This document shows, one piece after another, positions 1-10,500 of a stretch of DNA of 64,000 nt. The DNA is taken from assembly GCA_028703495.1 (NCBI GenBank), contig JAQVMT010000006.1, positions 38,752 to 102,751 on the forward strand. The letters are read 5' to 3'. A program made the position numbers and the translations under genes. The stretch's first letter is position 1. Each line of letters starts with the position of its first letter. This DNA comes from Clostridia bacterium (lineage in GTDB: Bacteria; Bacillota; Clostridia; Christensenellales; CAG-314). A model generated the notes under the pieces. That model was given only the letters and a program-made list of their open reading frames with translations. It had not been told where the DNA came from and did not search any database.

Positions 1-1
1 G

Positions 2-130
2 CTTGACAGCAAACAAGCACCCGTCGCCGTCGTCATTAACGAGACGTTAACGCTGGCAAGAAGATTCAGCACCGACAAAAGCGTTTCCTATATCAACGGC
101 GTTTTGTCAAACTACGTCAAACAAAAATAA
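2..130 (+). CDS. nusB: Transcription antitermination factor NusB, C-terminal fragment
   Basis: The frame starting at base 2 is open at the left edge and ends in TAA at 128-130. It encodes 42 residues, including APVAVVINETLTLARRFS and then SVSYINGVLSNYV, which is the typical NusB C-terminus (xxVVINEAVELAKKFS and FVNGVLD). NusB binds boxA RNA with S10 and promotes antitermination on rRNA operons. The order nusB-folD-xseA-xseB is standard for Bacillota and supports the call. The 5' part lies outside the window. The last ~56 bases of the gene are repeated three more times immediately downstream. Confidence 0.9.
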   Translation, partial: LDSKQAPVAVVINETLTLARRFSTDKSVSYINGVLSNYVKQK

Positions 131-340
131 TGGATTTGGCTCGATGAAAAGCATTTCCATTATTAACAAAGTTTTGTCAAACTACGTCAAACAAAAAAGA
201 TATTTGGAACCGACAAAAGCGTTTCCTATATCAACGGCGTTTTGTCAAACTACGTTAAACAAAATATAGGATTTGGAACCGAACAATTATAAGAGATATG
301 GCACCGACAAAAGCGTTTCCTATATCAACGGTGTTTTGTC
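71..340 (+). repeat. Four direct copies of the nusB 3' end
   Basis: Copy 1 (71-126) is inside nusB. Copy 2 (about 143-196) is diverged in its first half. Copy 3 (209-264) matches copy 1 except for one base in its core. Copy 4 (303-340) is truncated. Each unit starts ACCGACAAAAGCGTTTCC and ends near AACTACGTCAAACAAAA, with short related spacers (atatttgga, ataggatttgga). The period is about 66-94 bp. Copies 2-4 follow the stop codon and have no ribosome binding site, so they look like non-coding duplicates of the gene end. A 12-base exact repeat, TGCGCAAACGGA, recurs at 372-383 and 449-460 (77 bp apart) just before folD. Confidence 0.93.
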
Positions 341-467
341 GAGCATTTTCATAAAAAATTCGATAGATAACTGCGCAAACGGATAGAATTGATTTTAAAC
401 ATCGCATGTCGGTGTTTTTAATCGTATTGAATTCTTTATTTCGAACTTTGCGCAAACGGAGGGTAAT

Positions 468-1319
468 ATGGTTATTGACGGAAAAATGTATGCCGAAAAA
501 TTCATGCAAGAGTTTGGAGTACGATACTCCGAATATCGCGATTATTTTAAACGTAAAATCGGAATCGCCGTTGTTCAGGTAGAACCCGATGCGTCCTCCG
601 TGTCCTATCTTAAACGCCTGATGACTACGGCGGCAAAAGCTGACGTCGACATTTATACCTGCGATTTGAGCTTTGTAAACGATACAGAACAGCTTATGTG
701 CGAGATAGAGAAGCTCAATTTGGATAGTAAAATCGACGGCATTATCGTGCATCTTCCGCTTCCTCCTCGTATAGAAAAACGCGCTGTGGAAACAATATGC
801 GTGACAAAGGATATCGATGGCTTGACTACGCTCAACGCGGGCAATCTGTTTTTGGGCAATGAGACCGCCTTTTACCCGGGAACTCCTATGGGAGTGATGA
901 AGCTGTTGGAAATGTGCAATGTCGAAATCGGCGGAAAACGCGCCGTTGTGTTGGGAAGAAGCAATATCGTGGGAAAGCCTATGGCACAGCTTTTGATGAA
1001 GGCAAATGCAACGGTTACCGTTTGCCACAGTAAAACTCGTAATATCGCCGAGGTTGTCAGGGAAAATGACATTGTTGTCAGCGCAATCGGAAAAGCCGAA
1101 TTTGTTACTGCCGATATGATAAAGGAAGGCGCGATTGTTATGGATGTCGGCGTAAACTTCTCCAACGGAAAAATCTGCGGTGACGTCGATTTTAAAAACG
1201 TTGCGGACAAATGCTCGGTCATTACTCCCGTACCGAACGGTTGCGGACCGATGACGGTTTGCATGCTGCTGGATAATGCTCTCAAGGGAGCTATCGCAAG
1301 AACCAAAGCCTTGCTATAA
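468..1319 (+). CDS. folD: Bifunctional methylenetetrahydrofolate dehydrogenase/methenyltetrahydrofolate cyclohydrolase
   Basis: The enzyme interconverts 5,10-methylene-, 5,10-methenyl- and 10-formyl-tetrahydrofolate with NADP in cytosolic one-carbon metabolism. The 283-residue length is normal for FolD. Visible signatures are the catalytic-lysine region SYLKRL, the DGLTTLNAGNLFLG stretch, PGTPMGVMKLLE, the dinucleotide-binding VVLGRSNIVGKPMAQLL, and VMDVGVN followed by ITPVPNGCGPMT. The last motif reads GCGPMT where most relatives have GVGPMT. The ATG at 468 follows a GGAGGG ribosome binding site at 458-463. It sits between nusB and xseA in the usual Bacillota order. Confidence 0.97.
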   Translation: MVIDGKMYAEKFMQEFGVRYSEYRDYFKRKIGIAVVQVEPDASSVSYLKRLMTTAAKADVDIYTCDLSFVNDTEQLMCEIEKLNLDSKIDGIIVHLPLPPRIEKRAVETICVTKDIDGLTTLNAGNLFLGNETAFYPGTPMGVMKLLEMCNVEIGGKRAVVLGRSNIVGKPMAQLLMKANATVTVCHSKTRNIAEVVRENDIVVSAIGKAEFVTADMIKEGAIVMDVGVNFSNGKICGDVDFKNVADKCSVITPVPNGCGPMTVCMLLDNALKGAIARTKALL

Positions 1320-1337
1320 ACCCGATAAAAAAGCGCA

Positions 1338-1461
1338 TACACCGTCGGCATAATATTTGTTCCATACGCAAATGCCGTCGGCATTACAATACAATAATCA
1401 AGCAAATGCCGTCGGTATTACATTACGACAATTATGCAATGCCGTCGGAATAATATATTAC
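1338..1461 (+). repeat. Four degenerate GCCGTCGG-centred repeats between folD and xseA
   Basis: Four related blocks, (a)a(a)tgccgtcgg followed by an A/T-rich tail ending near attac, lie at about 1341-1357, 1371-1392, 1404-1426 and 1438-1461, spaced about 30-34 bp. They fill most of the folD-xseA gap. I see no promoter or start site linked to them; a role in mRNA structure is possible but unsupported. Confidence 0.75.
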
Positions 1462-1502
1462 GGTATATGCGGACGCTCGACCGTCTGAAATACGGAGTAT
1501 AA

Positions 1503-2699
1503 ATGGACAAAAACACCGTCAATTTGACGATTTCGGTTACACAGCTGTGCAATTTCTTGGTAGGAATGTTTGACAGCGAGCCAATACTAAATAATATCTG
1601 TGTCGAGGGTGAAGCAAACGGAGTGAAGTATTCGCACGGCACTTGTTTTTTTATACTCAAGGACGAGTTTTCGCAGGTGGATTGTCTGGGTTTCGATATT
1701 GAGGTCGCCGACGGCGATAAGGTCGTGGTCTGCGGAAAGGTCACATATTATGCCAAAAGCGGCAAGCTACGACTTGTTGCAAAATCCGTTGCCAAAAAGG
1801 ACGGCTTGGGCGATCTGTATAAAAAATTTTTGTTACTCAAGGAAAAACTGGGCGCAGAAGGCTTTTTTGATGCTGACCGTAAAAAACCCATCAATAGGTT
1901 CGCTTCAAAAATAGGAGTCGTTACCAGTCGAAACGGCGCGGTTATTCGCGATATTGAAAGAGTAGTCGCAAGACGCAATCCTACAGTCGATATTGTTTTA
2001 TCTGATAGCCTTGTTCAGGGTGCGGAAGCCCCCTCTCAACTCGTTTGGGGCTTGAAATGCTTGGACGGCTCGGCGGATACGATAATTATCGGCAGAGGCG
2101 GCGGTTCTGCGGAGGAGTTGTCTTGCTTTAATTCCGAAGAACTCGTTCGAGCAATTGCCGAATGCAAAACGCCGATTATTTCAGCGGTCGGACACGAAAA
2201 CGACTTTACTCTTTGCGATTTCGCCGCCGATTTGAGAGCCGCTACCCCTTCGGTAGCTGCCGAATTGGCAACGATAGACATCGTTGAATATCAATCGGCA
2301 CTATTAGGATTCGTAACATATATGCAAAATATGGCTAACGACCGAATCGAACAAAGTATGAGCGAATGCAAAAGGTGCGTTTCCGCCTTAGACAAAAGCT
2401 GCGGCAAGTTGATTATGCAAAGTCAGTATCAAGCGGAAGCTAGCCTTTATGCGATAAAGCAAGCTGCCGAAAGACGATTGGCAAAAAATCAAGCGGATCT
2501 TGAGCTGTACCTCTCGAGGGTCGAGGGGGCAAGCCCTGCACGTGTGCTCCAAAGAGGCTTTGCAAGCCTTTCCGTCAACGGAGCCTCGGTCAAAAGCGTC
2601 AAAGACGTCAAAATCGGCGATCGCGTTTCCGCTCGGTTGTCGGACGGAGAGGTGCTTTCCACCATTTACGATATAAAGAGTGGGGTTGTAATTAAGTAA
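1503..2699 (+). CDS. xseA: Exodeoxyribonuclease VII large subunit
   Basis: This is the catalytic subunit of exonuclease VII, which with XseB degrades single-stranded DNA in both directions. The protein has 398 residues, somewhat shorter than the usual ~440. It begins with an OB-fold (ISVTQLCNFLVGMF, then ICVEGEANGVKYSHGTCFFILKD). The nuclease core follows with IGVVTSRNGAVIRDIE, DIVLSDSLVQG, TIIIGRGGGSAEELSCFNSE, ISAVGHENDFTLCDFAADLR and ATPSVAAEL. The C-terminus ends with the family-typical VLQRGFASLS repeat-like segment. Start ATG at 1503 follows CGGAG at 1493-1497. Confidence 0.97.
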   Translation: MDKNTVNLTISVTQLCNFLVGMFDSEPILNNICVEGEANGVKYSHGTCFFILKDEFSQVDCLGFDIEVADGDKVVVCGKVTYYAKSGKLRLVAKSVAKKDGLGDLYKKFLLLKEKLGAEGFFDADRKKPINRFASKIGVVTSRNGAVIRDIERVVARRNPTVDIVLSDSLVQGAEAPSQLVWGLKCLDGSADTIIIGRGGGSAEELSCFNSEELVRAIAECKTPIISAVGHENDFTLCDFAADLRAATPSVAAELATIDIVEYQSALLGFVTYMQNMANDRIEQSMSECKRCVSALDKSCGKLIMQSQYQAEASLYAIKQAAERRLAKNQADLELYLSRVEGASPARVLQRGFASLSVNGASVKSVKDVKIGDRVSARLSDGEVLSTIYDIKSGVVIK

Positions 2700-2774
2700 G
2701 ACAGATCTAAACGGCGATTGCGTTTTTTGCGCTGCTCGGTCGAAATAACGGTTATATTTAAAGAAGGGATAAAG

Positions 2775-2981
2775 ATGGATAAAAAACCTAATTTGGAAAA
2801 CAATTTGAATGAGCTTCGCTCTCTCGCCGATTCGATTGAGAACGAATCTGACATCGCTAAAAGCTTGGAGCTATATGAAAAAGCCATCTCTTTGGCGCAA
2901 AATACGGTAGCCTTTTTGAAAACCTATAAGGGACGGCTGGAAGAGCTAAACGCCAAAGCAGATAAACTGCGTGATGAGTAA
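2775..2981 (+). CDS. xseB: Exodeoxyribonuclease VII small subunit
   Basis: A 68-residue helical protein with the family pattern LENNLNELRSLADSIENE, then LEKAI-like SLELYEKAISLAQ and LEELNAKAD. XseB assembles in several copies on XseA. An upstream in-frame ATG at 2718 exists, but the start at 2775 has the ribosome binding site (GAAGGGA at 2763-2769) and gives the normal family length. It lies 75 bp after xseA and is probably co-transcribed. In many Bacillota ispA follows; here it is replaced by an ArsR-type regulator. Confidence 0.93.
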   Translation: MDKKPNLENNLNELRSLADSIENESDIAKSLELYEKAISLAQNTVAFLKTYKGRLEELNAKADKLRDE

Positions 2982-3148
2982 CCCTTTGGTGGAATAAGAG
3001 AAATTCTCGTAAATTCGAGTAAGGGATTATTACAAGGAATTAGAACGTAACAAACTGCTAATGACGGGGCTTTCAGTATAGATATATCGACAATCTGCCA
3101 ACCGTCACAAGTATTTGCGAATTTATTGCGAACTTAAAGGGGGTTAAT

Positions 3149-4312
3149 ATGAATATCAAAGGATTGGATACCGATTACGAGGTTTTGTCTGCTTTGGGAA
3201 AAATTGCAAAGAAGGCACCCGACAGTTCCATGATGTGGAGCGATCCGCATGAAATAAGAGATACTCTTTCCAAGTTCTATGGTCTATGCGATGACGTCTT
3301 TGAACGATACTACGATCCGATGCTGGAGGTGTTCGATTACATAAGGGACAATTTGACCGCACCTAAGGATCAAATAGACCTATACTTCGGCAAGCTTGAG
3401 TCTTTGGACCTTTCAATCGGCATTATTCATATGTACGTCCGTTACGCCGACAGCTTGGGCATTGAGGATTTGCGGGAGCGTTTCAGTATGAAAATCCAAA
3501 TCCTTTGTAACCTTATTGCAGAGGATCTGAAAAAGGACAACTTCAACGCTTCGGGACTGCGTGAGTTCTCCGAGGCAATCAACGCCGAGGATATGGATAT
3601 TTCGGACAAAACACGTCTTCGCTTGATGGATTATTTGCTTTGTATTAAGGAATATAGCGTCAAAATGAATGCTATTGTGGAAGAAGCCATAACGCTTTTC
3701 AATGAAAAAAAGCGGGAGTTGGAGCGTATTGCCGATAAAGCCGCCGAGGAGTTTGGTAAAGAATGCGATATGGCGGGCGGAATATGCAATTGGCTGAAAA
3801 ATGCGGGACTTACCATCAATGACGATGATTTTACTCTTTACGTGAGTGTAATGAATCCGTTGATTATTTCGGCAGAACACCATGCCGTCAAAGACTGTAT
3901 TCACGCCGTTCACTATGGAGTACTTTTCGATGAGATCCGCCGACTTATGCGCAATAGCAAGAACGGCATCGAGTTCGCAAAAAAACAGTTTAAATCTATC
4001 GGTGATTCGACTCGTTATAATATTCTTTGCGCTCTCAAAAGCGGTAGAAAATGCGGACAGGAATTGGTTGAGTTGACAGGGCTTACCCCCGCAACCATCT
4101 CTCACCACATGAACGATCTAAGTTCCTATATGCTGGTCGATGTGAGCGTTGACGGAAAAAAGACACTTTACAGCCTGAACGAGGCGGAGATTTTGAAATG
4201 CATATGCACTATTTCCGAACAAATTTCGCATACAGGATTAATTAACCCTTTAGCAAATTCCAACGAAAAGGATCGCTTCAAAACAATATCCGAATTAAAC
4301 GACAAATACTAA
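3149..4312 (+). CDS. Long ArsR-type winged-helix regulator (paralogue of the gene at 13263)
   Basis: The protein has 387 residues. The last ~100 form an ArsR-type winged helix: FKSIGDSTRYNILCALKSG, then a recognition helix in LTGLTPATISHHMNDL and a wing ending KKTLYSL. The first ~285 residues are helical and charged and match no domain I recognise, so the protein is about four times longer than a typical ArsR. There is no cysteine-rich metal site beside the DNA-binding helix. Start ATG follows AAAGGGGG at 3136-3143. Its ligand and targets are unknown. Nearby genes are the DNA-repair cluster upstream and the giant protease transcribed towards it. Confidence 0.85.
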   Translation: MNIKGLDTDYEVLSALGKIAKKAPDSSMMWSDPHEIRDTLSKFYGLCDDVFERYYDPMLEVFDYIRDNLTAPKDQIDLYFGKLESLDLSIGIIHMYVRYADSLGIEDLRERFSMKIQILCNLIAEDLKKDNFNASGLREFSEAINAEDMDISDKTRLRLMDYLLCIKEYSVKMNAIVEEAITLFNEKKRELERIADKAAEEFGKECDMAGGICNWLKNAGLTINDDDFTLYVSVMNPLIISAEHHAVKDCIHAVHYGVLFDEIRRLMRNSKNGIEFAKKQFKSIGDSTRYNILCALKSGRKCGQELVELTGLTPATISHHMNDLSSYMLVDVSVDGKKTLYSLNEAEILKCICTISEQISHTGLINPLANSNEKDRFKTISELNDKY

Positions 4313-4365
4313 TCGACTCTAGTCGATTATTCAACGTCAAAAAATAAACATTGGCTCAAAATGAA

Positions 4366-4410
4366 ATGCACCTCCAAAAGTGAAATACTATTGGGGGTGC
4401 ATATTTATTT
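4366..4410 (+). terminator. Hairpin downstream of the ArsR-type gene
   Basis: ATGCACCTCC (4366-4375) pairs with a GGGGGTGCAT arm (4393-4402), followed by the T-rich atttatttt. An 8-bp inverted repeat, AATCGACT/AGTCGATT (4311-4328), overlaps the stop region just upstream. Confidence 0.7.
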
Positions 4411-4422
4411 TAGAGAATAGCA

Positions 4423-4450
4423 GGGGCGGCAATAAATGCCGCCCCGTTTT
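4423..4450. terminator. Strong GC-rich intrinsic terminator between converging genes
   Basis: GGGGCGGC (4423-4430) and GCCGCCCC (4438-4445) form an 8-bp perfect stem with a 7-base loop, followed by GTTTTT on the plus strand. It can end transcription of the ArsR-type gene and may also act on the giant protease gene arriving on the minus strand. Confidence 0.85.
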
Positions 4451-4590
4451 TGTATTGGTCTAACCTTGAAGTATATATCTTGTACTCATTATTGATCTTG
4501 CTTACTCCAAAGTATTTAAGCTCGAATCGAGCTACTCTTACCCAGCCTTGCGCTTACAATCCTCGGTTAACTACCGAAAACATTTGCGCT

Positions 4591-7500
4591 TTATTTGTCC
4601 TCGCTCATGTATTTGATATTTTTGAAGAACAATCTCCAAAGGAAGTTGTCGAAATTCGATCCCTCGGGGCAGTACAACGTAAGCTCGACGTCGCCCTCGC
4701 CTGCATGGGTCATGAAGTTCGCGTAGCTGTATTCATGCTCATTTGATATATAGCCTTCCAAAATAGGCGCGACCGTTCCCAAGAATATATAGGTTTTTAG
4801 GTTAGCCGTTGCAAAGAACGCTTTGTCGCCTATTACCCTTAGGGTTGTGGGCAAGGTAACCTGCTCCAAAACTCCGTTATTGATGAATGCGTTGGCTTCG
4901 ATTCTTTCGACTCCTTCGGGAACCACATATGCAGTACCTGTCAGAAGCGGCGAATAGAAGTACAATATCGTCATTGCCCTGTCGAACAGCACGCCGTCGA
5001 CAACCACATAGGATTGATTGGATTCGTCAACACTTATCGACTTGATGTTTTCGTTGCCTGCAAACACCGAAGCAAACGAGAATGACTTAACCGAGCCCGG
5101 AATCTGAATGTTTTCGATTGCGCAATTTGCAAATGCACCCGATTTAATAGCAACCGTGTTCGCGGGTATTGTCAGATTCGATAAGTACGAGCAGTTAGCA
5201 AAGGCGTATTCATCGATTATTAATTCATTGGCGAACTTGCCGTCGACTGTTGCTACTTCGGCAAGATAAGGCATTGCGTAGAAAGCGTGATCGCCTATCG
5301 ATTGCAGATTAGCAGGCAGTACTATTTTAGTAGTCTTTATTGTGAATTCGGTGAACTGGGTGGACTTTTGCGACCAACCGTTCATAGTCAAGGTAAGCTC
5401 ACTGAGATAGTGTGTTTGATGACTAAAGGCGAAAGCATCGATCTCTTCCAAGGTTTCGGGAAGGACGATCTCTCCGTCATAGTCGAAAGCGTGAGGCTGG
5501 CGGTACATACGCGTCTTGTCTGCGTTGTACATAATGCCGTATTCGTCGATTGCAAGCTGCGTATTGCCTTCTGCAATCGTCCATTTTGTAAGGTTCTGGC
5601 AATCGCCGAATGCGAATCCGTCGATTCCGTCGAGTCCCTTATGGAAGATAACCTCGGTCAATGCGGGACAGCCGTTGAAGGCATATCCGCCGATAATTCC
5701 GACATTTCCGAAGAACTCAACTCTTTCGAGAGAATCGTTCTTTGCAAATATGAAAGAGAAATTAGCTATACTAAGCATTATGTCCGAAAGCGATTCCGAC
5801 CACAAGCCGATACTGTCTACATCGCCGTGGAATTCGACAACCTTTAGCTTCGTGGAGGAACCGAAGTCCCAACCCTGAATGGTTCCGATGTTGCCGTAGA
5901 AGTAAGCTTCTTCCAAAGACGTCAGATTTGCAAAAATGTTTCGCGAGTATTCGATGTTCGCATAGCAATAAAGCTTAACTAATTCGTATGAACCGTAAAA
6001 TGCCTCATATGCAATTTCTTGCACCGTCGCCGGCACAGTAAGCTCGACAAGTCCGCTGTATTGAGTAACGTTCGCGCCTATCGTTCTTACGGATGCGGGT
6101 ATTTCGATGTGTTGCAGGCTTTGACAGTCATATAGCATCATATCAGGCATACCGAGCAAAGAATGTCCCAAATACAGATATGAAAGGCTTATACAGCCCT
6201 TAAACAAGCTGGCACCGACATAGCGCACATTCTCACCTAACACGAAGCTTTCAAGACTCTCGCAATAGGAGAACGCATTGGCACCAATGGTTATTACACT
6301 GTCGGGAAGCGTTACCGATATAATGTCTTGATTATTGGCAAACGCGCCTTCCTTGATAACCGTAACTCCATCGGGTACGACGACATTGCCGCCCTTTCCG
6401 ATGTAGCTGAGAAGCTCGCCCTTTTCAATGACGAAGCCCATTTCAGAGAAGGTATGACCCTTCCAGTCTTCAACGTTAAGGTATTCGTTTATCGTTCCCT
6501 CGGAGATGTAAACAATCAAATCCGAAGGAGTTCCCTCAAAGGTATCTGCGGCAATTTCGGGTACGTTATCCGAATAAATCACAACTTCCTTCAACGATGT
6601 GCAGTTGTAGAATGCTTTTGCTCCAATCTTGGAGATGTCGGCGTACATTTCAGCCTTAACCAAGCTCTTTGCACCTTCGAACGCGCTTTCGCCAACCGTT
6701 ACTACGTCGGTCATTCCGATGTATTCGATCGCGCTCGACTTAAATGCACCATTTGCAATTTCGGTAAAGCCGTGAGGTAAAGTAACGCTCGTAAGCTTTC
6801 CGATGTAACGAGTGATCGTGCTTCCGTTGGTTTCAAACAGGTCGCCAATGTCAATGATTAACGCACTGTACACGCTCCAGTTACTAGCAGCCCTGTAAGC
6901 TTCACCCGTCTTGGAGGGTACATAGATTATCGGTGTTGTTCCGTCGAATGCGCCCGCTCCGAGAGCTACGTTCTCTGATGATAGAGTTACAAGCGTCAAA
7001 GCCGATGCCTTGAAAGCAGATGCTCCGATCGATGTCAGAGTATCGGGTAATGCGATTTGCTTTAAATTCGAGCAACCGTAGAAAGCATTCGCAGCAATGG
7101 TCTTAACTACTGTTTCCTCTAAATTAATCGTTTCAAGCGACGTGCAACCGTAAAATGCTTGCGAAGCGATAGATGCCACATTGGGTCCTAAATCTATCTT
7201 CTTCAACGATACGCAGTTTCTAAACGCGGTTGCCGCAATGGTAGTAATGCCGTCCGGCAGATAAATTTTGCTAAGCTTTGTACAGCCGGTAAAGGTTGAA
7301 CTTTGAATCTGAGTTACCTGCGTGTGTGACAAATCGACTGTTTCCAACGCGGTACAAGATACAAAAGCACTGAAGCCCACTCCGTTAAGGCTCTTAGGTA
7401 AAATCAAGTTTTCCAAAGCGTAGCAACCCGAGAACATCTGCGTTCCGATCTGCGTAAAGCCTTCCTCGAACTCAACAGTGTGCAAGAAGTAGTTATCGCC

Positions 7501-10500
7501 GAATATCAACGCATTGGTAGATTTGAATGCGTTTAGCGTTACGCTCTTGGGAAGGAACACATATTCCAATTTACATCTGTAAAAGCTGTAAGGCATCAAG
7601 TCAACAACTGTCGAAGGTATCTCAATCTCTTTAATTGCACAGTTGCTAAACGCATTCCTGTTGATCGAAATCAGTCCCTCGTTAAGAGTAACATCGTCAA
7701 GGCTCTTAGCCATATAGAACAATCCTTCTCCAATCGTCTTTAACGTGGAGGGAAGAACGACCTTCGTCAATGAAACACAGCCGTAGAACGCATTTTTTCC
7801 GGTTTCAACTATGCTCGTGTCTTCGAGATTAACTTTTTCCAAAAGTCCGCAACCGCTGAAGGCTCTTTCTCCCAAGCCCGTGAATGTAGTGGGGAATGTT
7901 ATGCTCTTTAAAGCAGTGTTGTTGTAAAAGGCATATTCACCGATCGATTCGAAGCCTTCGGGGAATACTATGCTCGTTACAGAGTCGTTACCGTAGAATA
8001 CTCTGCCTGCAATCGACGTAATGCCTTCGGGTATTATTACATTGCCACCCAAGCCGTTGTATTCAATCAAAACGCCTTCTTGGATAACAAACTCCTCAAC
8101 CAACGACGTTGTGTCGAACAGTATGGAAGCGTAATCGCTCCAAAGCTTCTTATATGTGTCAAGGTATCCGTAAGCAACGTATATCTTTGTGCCGTTCTCC
8201 TTCTCGAAAACATTTTCGCCCAAAGAAGGTACCGAATATACTTCGGTAAGTCTTACGTCGGCAACCGTTCCGCCAAATGCTCTGTCGCCGATATTCTTGA
8301 GTGTGGACGCTCCGAAGAACGTAAGCTTGGCAATGCTCGAGAATGCTCCGCTTCCGACAGAAGTCAATCCGTTGTAGGTGTAAACCGTTTCCACAGCTTT
8401 TTCCGCAAAAGCGTTTGCTCCGATATTATACTCATTGGGAACATAAACCTCTTTTGCCGTTCCCGTATAGCCCGTGATTGTGTTGTCCGTAATCGTAAAC
8501 ACCGAGATGTCGAAGATGTAATCGGCATATGCCGTCCAAGCCGCTTTGTAAGCCTCAACCGTTCCGTTGGGAACGTAAATCGCCTTTATTCCGGCTCCGA
8601 ATGCATTGTCGCCTATTTGACAAGGCGTGTTGCTCTTAACGGTCACAACCTCCAACGCTCCGTCGGCAAAGGCCTTTGCGCCAATACTTGTAATGCTTTC
8701 GCCCAGCTCAATCGCCTTCAAGGAGGTCATCGATGCAAATGCACTATCTCCGATTGATGTCAAACCGTTGTTCAGCTTGATATAACCCACGTTGGCAAAG
8801 CCCTTGAATACGTTTGCAGCAACGCTTGTTACCTCGTCGGGCAAGGTAATACTTTTCTCGAGTCCCCAATACTTGGTCAACGCGCCGTCGGTAATTACAA
8901 AGTCTTCAATCTCATCGCCGTAGCCGAAGATGTAGGTCGAAATCTTTCCAAACAAAGCGTGAGCCTTGTATCCATCCACTGCCTCGTCGGGTACGAAAAC
9001 TCTAAAATACGGCGTAACGTTGAAATATTGCGACCACAAGGATACGGGAGGTCCGTTGGTTGCAGGAGTATTCGCCGACATAAAGTTAATCGCAACGAAA
9101 TTCGAGCACGCCGTGAACATTCCCGAATAGAAGGTAGCAAACGTCGTCGGGAAAGTGACACTCTTTAGGTTAGCACAACCCGAGAACGATGCCGCTTCCG
9201 CATAGGTCATTCCCTCGGGAAATTCAATTGAGGTTATTTTCTTATTTTGCGCAAACGCAGTCGACGCAACAGATACAATTCCGATATTATCCGGAATAAT
9301 CACATCGCCGCCAGCTCCGTAGTACATAGTTAGTACACCGTCGGTAACCTTGAAGTCATCCGCCGAAGCAACGTTAACTATCTCATAAATTCGATTTGCA
9401 TAAGCCGCCCAAGCGTCTTTGTATAACGCTACGACTTCTTTATTTACATATATATTAACCTTCTCATCAAATACGCTTTCGCCCAGCTCACACGGAGTCA
9501 AGGACAAAGCGGTTACACTTGTCAATAATTTGCAGCCCGTGAACGCGTTGCTGCCGATTTCCAGAATAGATTCGGGCAGAGCTACACTCTCAAGTACGGT
9601 ACAACCCTCGAACGCGTTTTTGCCTATGCTCACAAGACCCTCTTCGAATCTGACGCTTGTGATATTGGTGTTGCCCTTGAACGCGCCGTCGGCAATCGCC
9701 TGCGCCTTGGGTATGGTGATAACTCCGCCTTCGCCTTTATATCCGGTGATTACCGAACCGTCCATTTCGTAGTCTTTATACGGATCGACCAAGCTAACCA
9801 AATACTGGCTCTGATTGAAGGCGTAGTCTTCGATCAATATGACCGCTTTGTCACCCGTCAATCTCGGCAAATAGTCTGTGATGTCGATTTTGATTGTGTT
9901 ATCGGCATCTGCGACAAATCCGTAAACAGGTAAAGGTAAGTCGATAATCGGCTCTAAGGTCAAGTAGTCGTATAACTGAATATCCGAAACATAGTGGTTG
10001 TCGTAAACCTCCAACGTCATATACGTCTTCTCGCCCTCTGTGGTGAGTTTAAACGAATCCTCTTTCTCGGTGATTACAGGAGCCTCGGTGTCGAATGTAA
10101 ACGTAAACGACCAATCCTGATATTCATTCGTGTAATAGTCGGGAGTTGCTCTCACTGTAAATGTGAGCTTAGCATTGTTGGGGACGATTTTTTCGTCGAC
10201 ATTGTAGTTGAAGTAGGTATAGCCGGGAATAAGTCCGCTGTTTGTATTGTAATATGCCTTTCTGACATTAAGTGCTTCATAGCTCCAAATAACAGCTCCG
10301 TCTTCTGTGGTAACAAAGTATTCGATTTTCTTACAGTTTCTTAACAGTCCCATATAGACCGTATAGATTCCTTGTAATCCGGTGTCGGAAACAGCGATGT
10401 ACTTCTCGTCGGCATCGATGGCTTCCATTCCCTCGGGTACATTATAAATATACCTGCCCAGAGGATACAGATACTGTCCCATAACCGCCAAAGGAGTGGT

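Noticed and set aside
71..340. CRISPR-like array at the left edge
   Set aside because: Spacers are themselves related and short, copies derive from the nusB coding end, and no cas gene is present.
255..1405. Long open frames antisense to folD
   Set aside because: They have no ribosome binding site or recognisable protein, and arise from the codon use of folD on the other strand.
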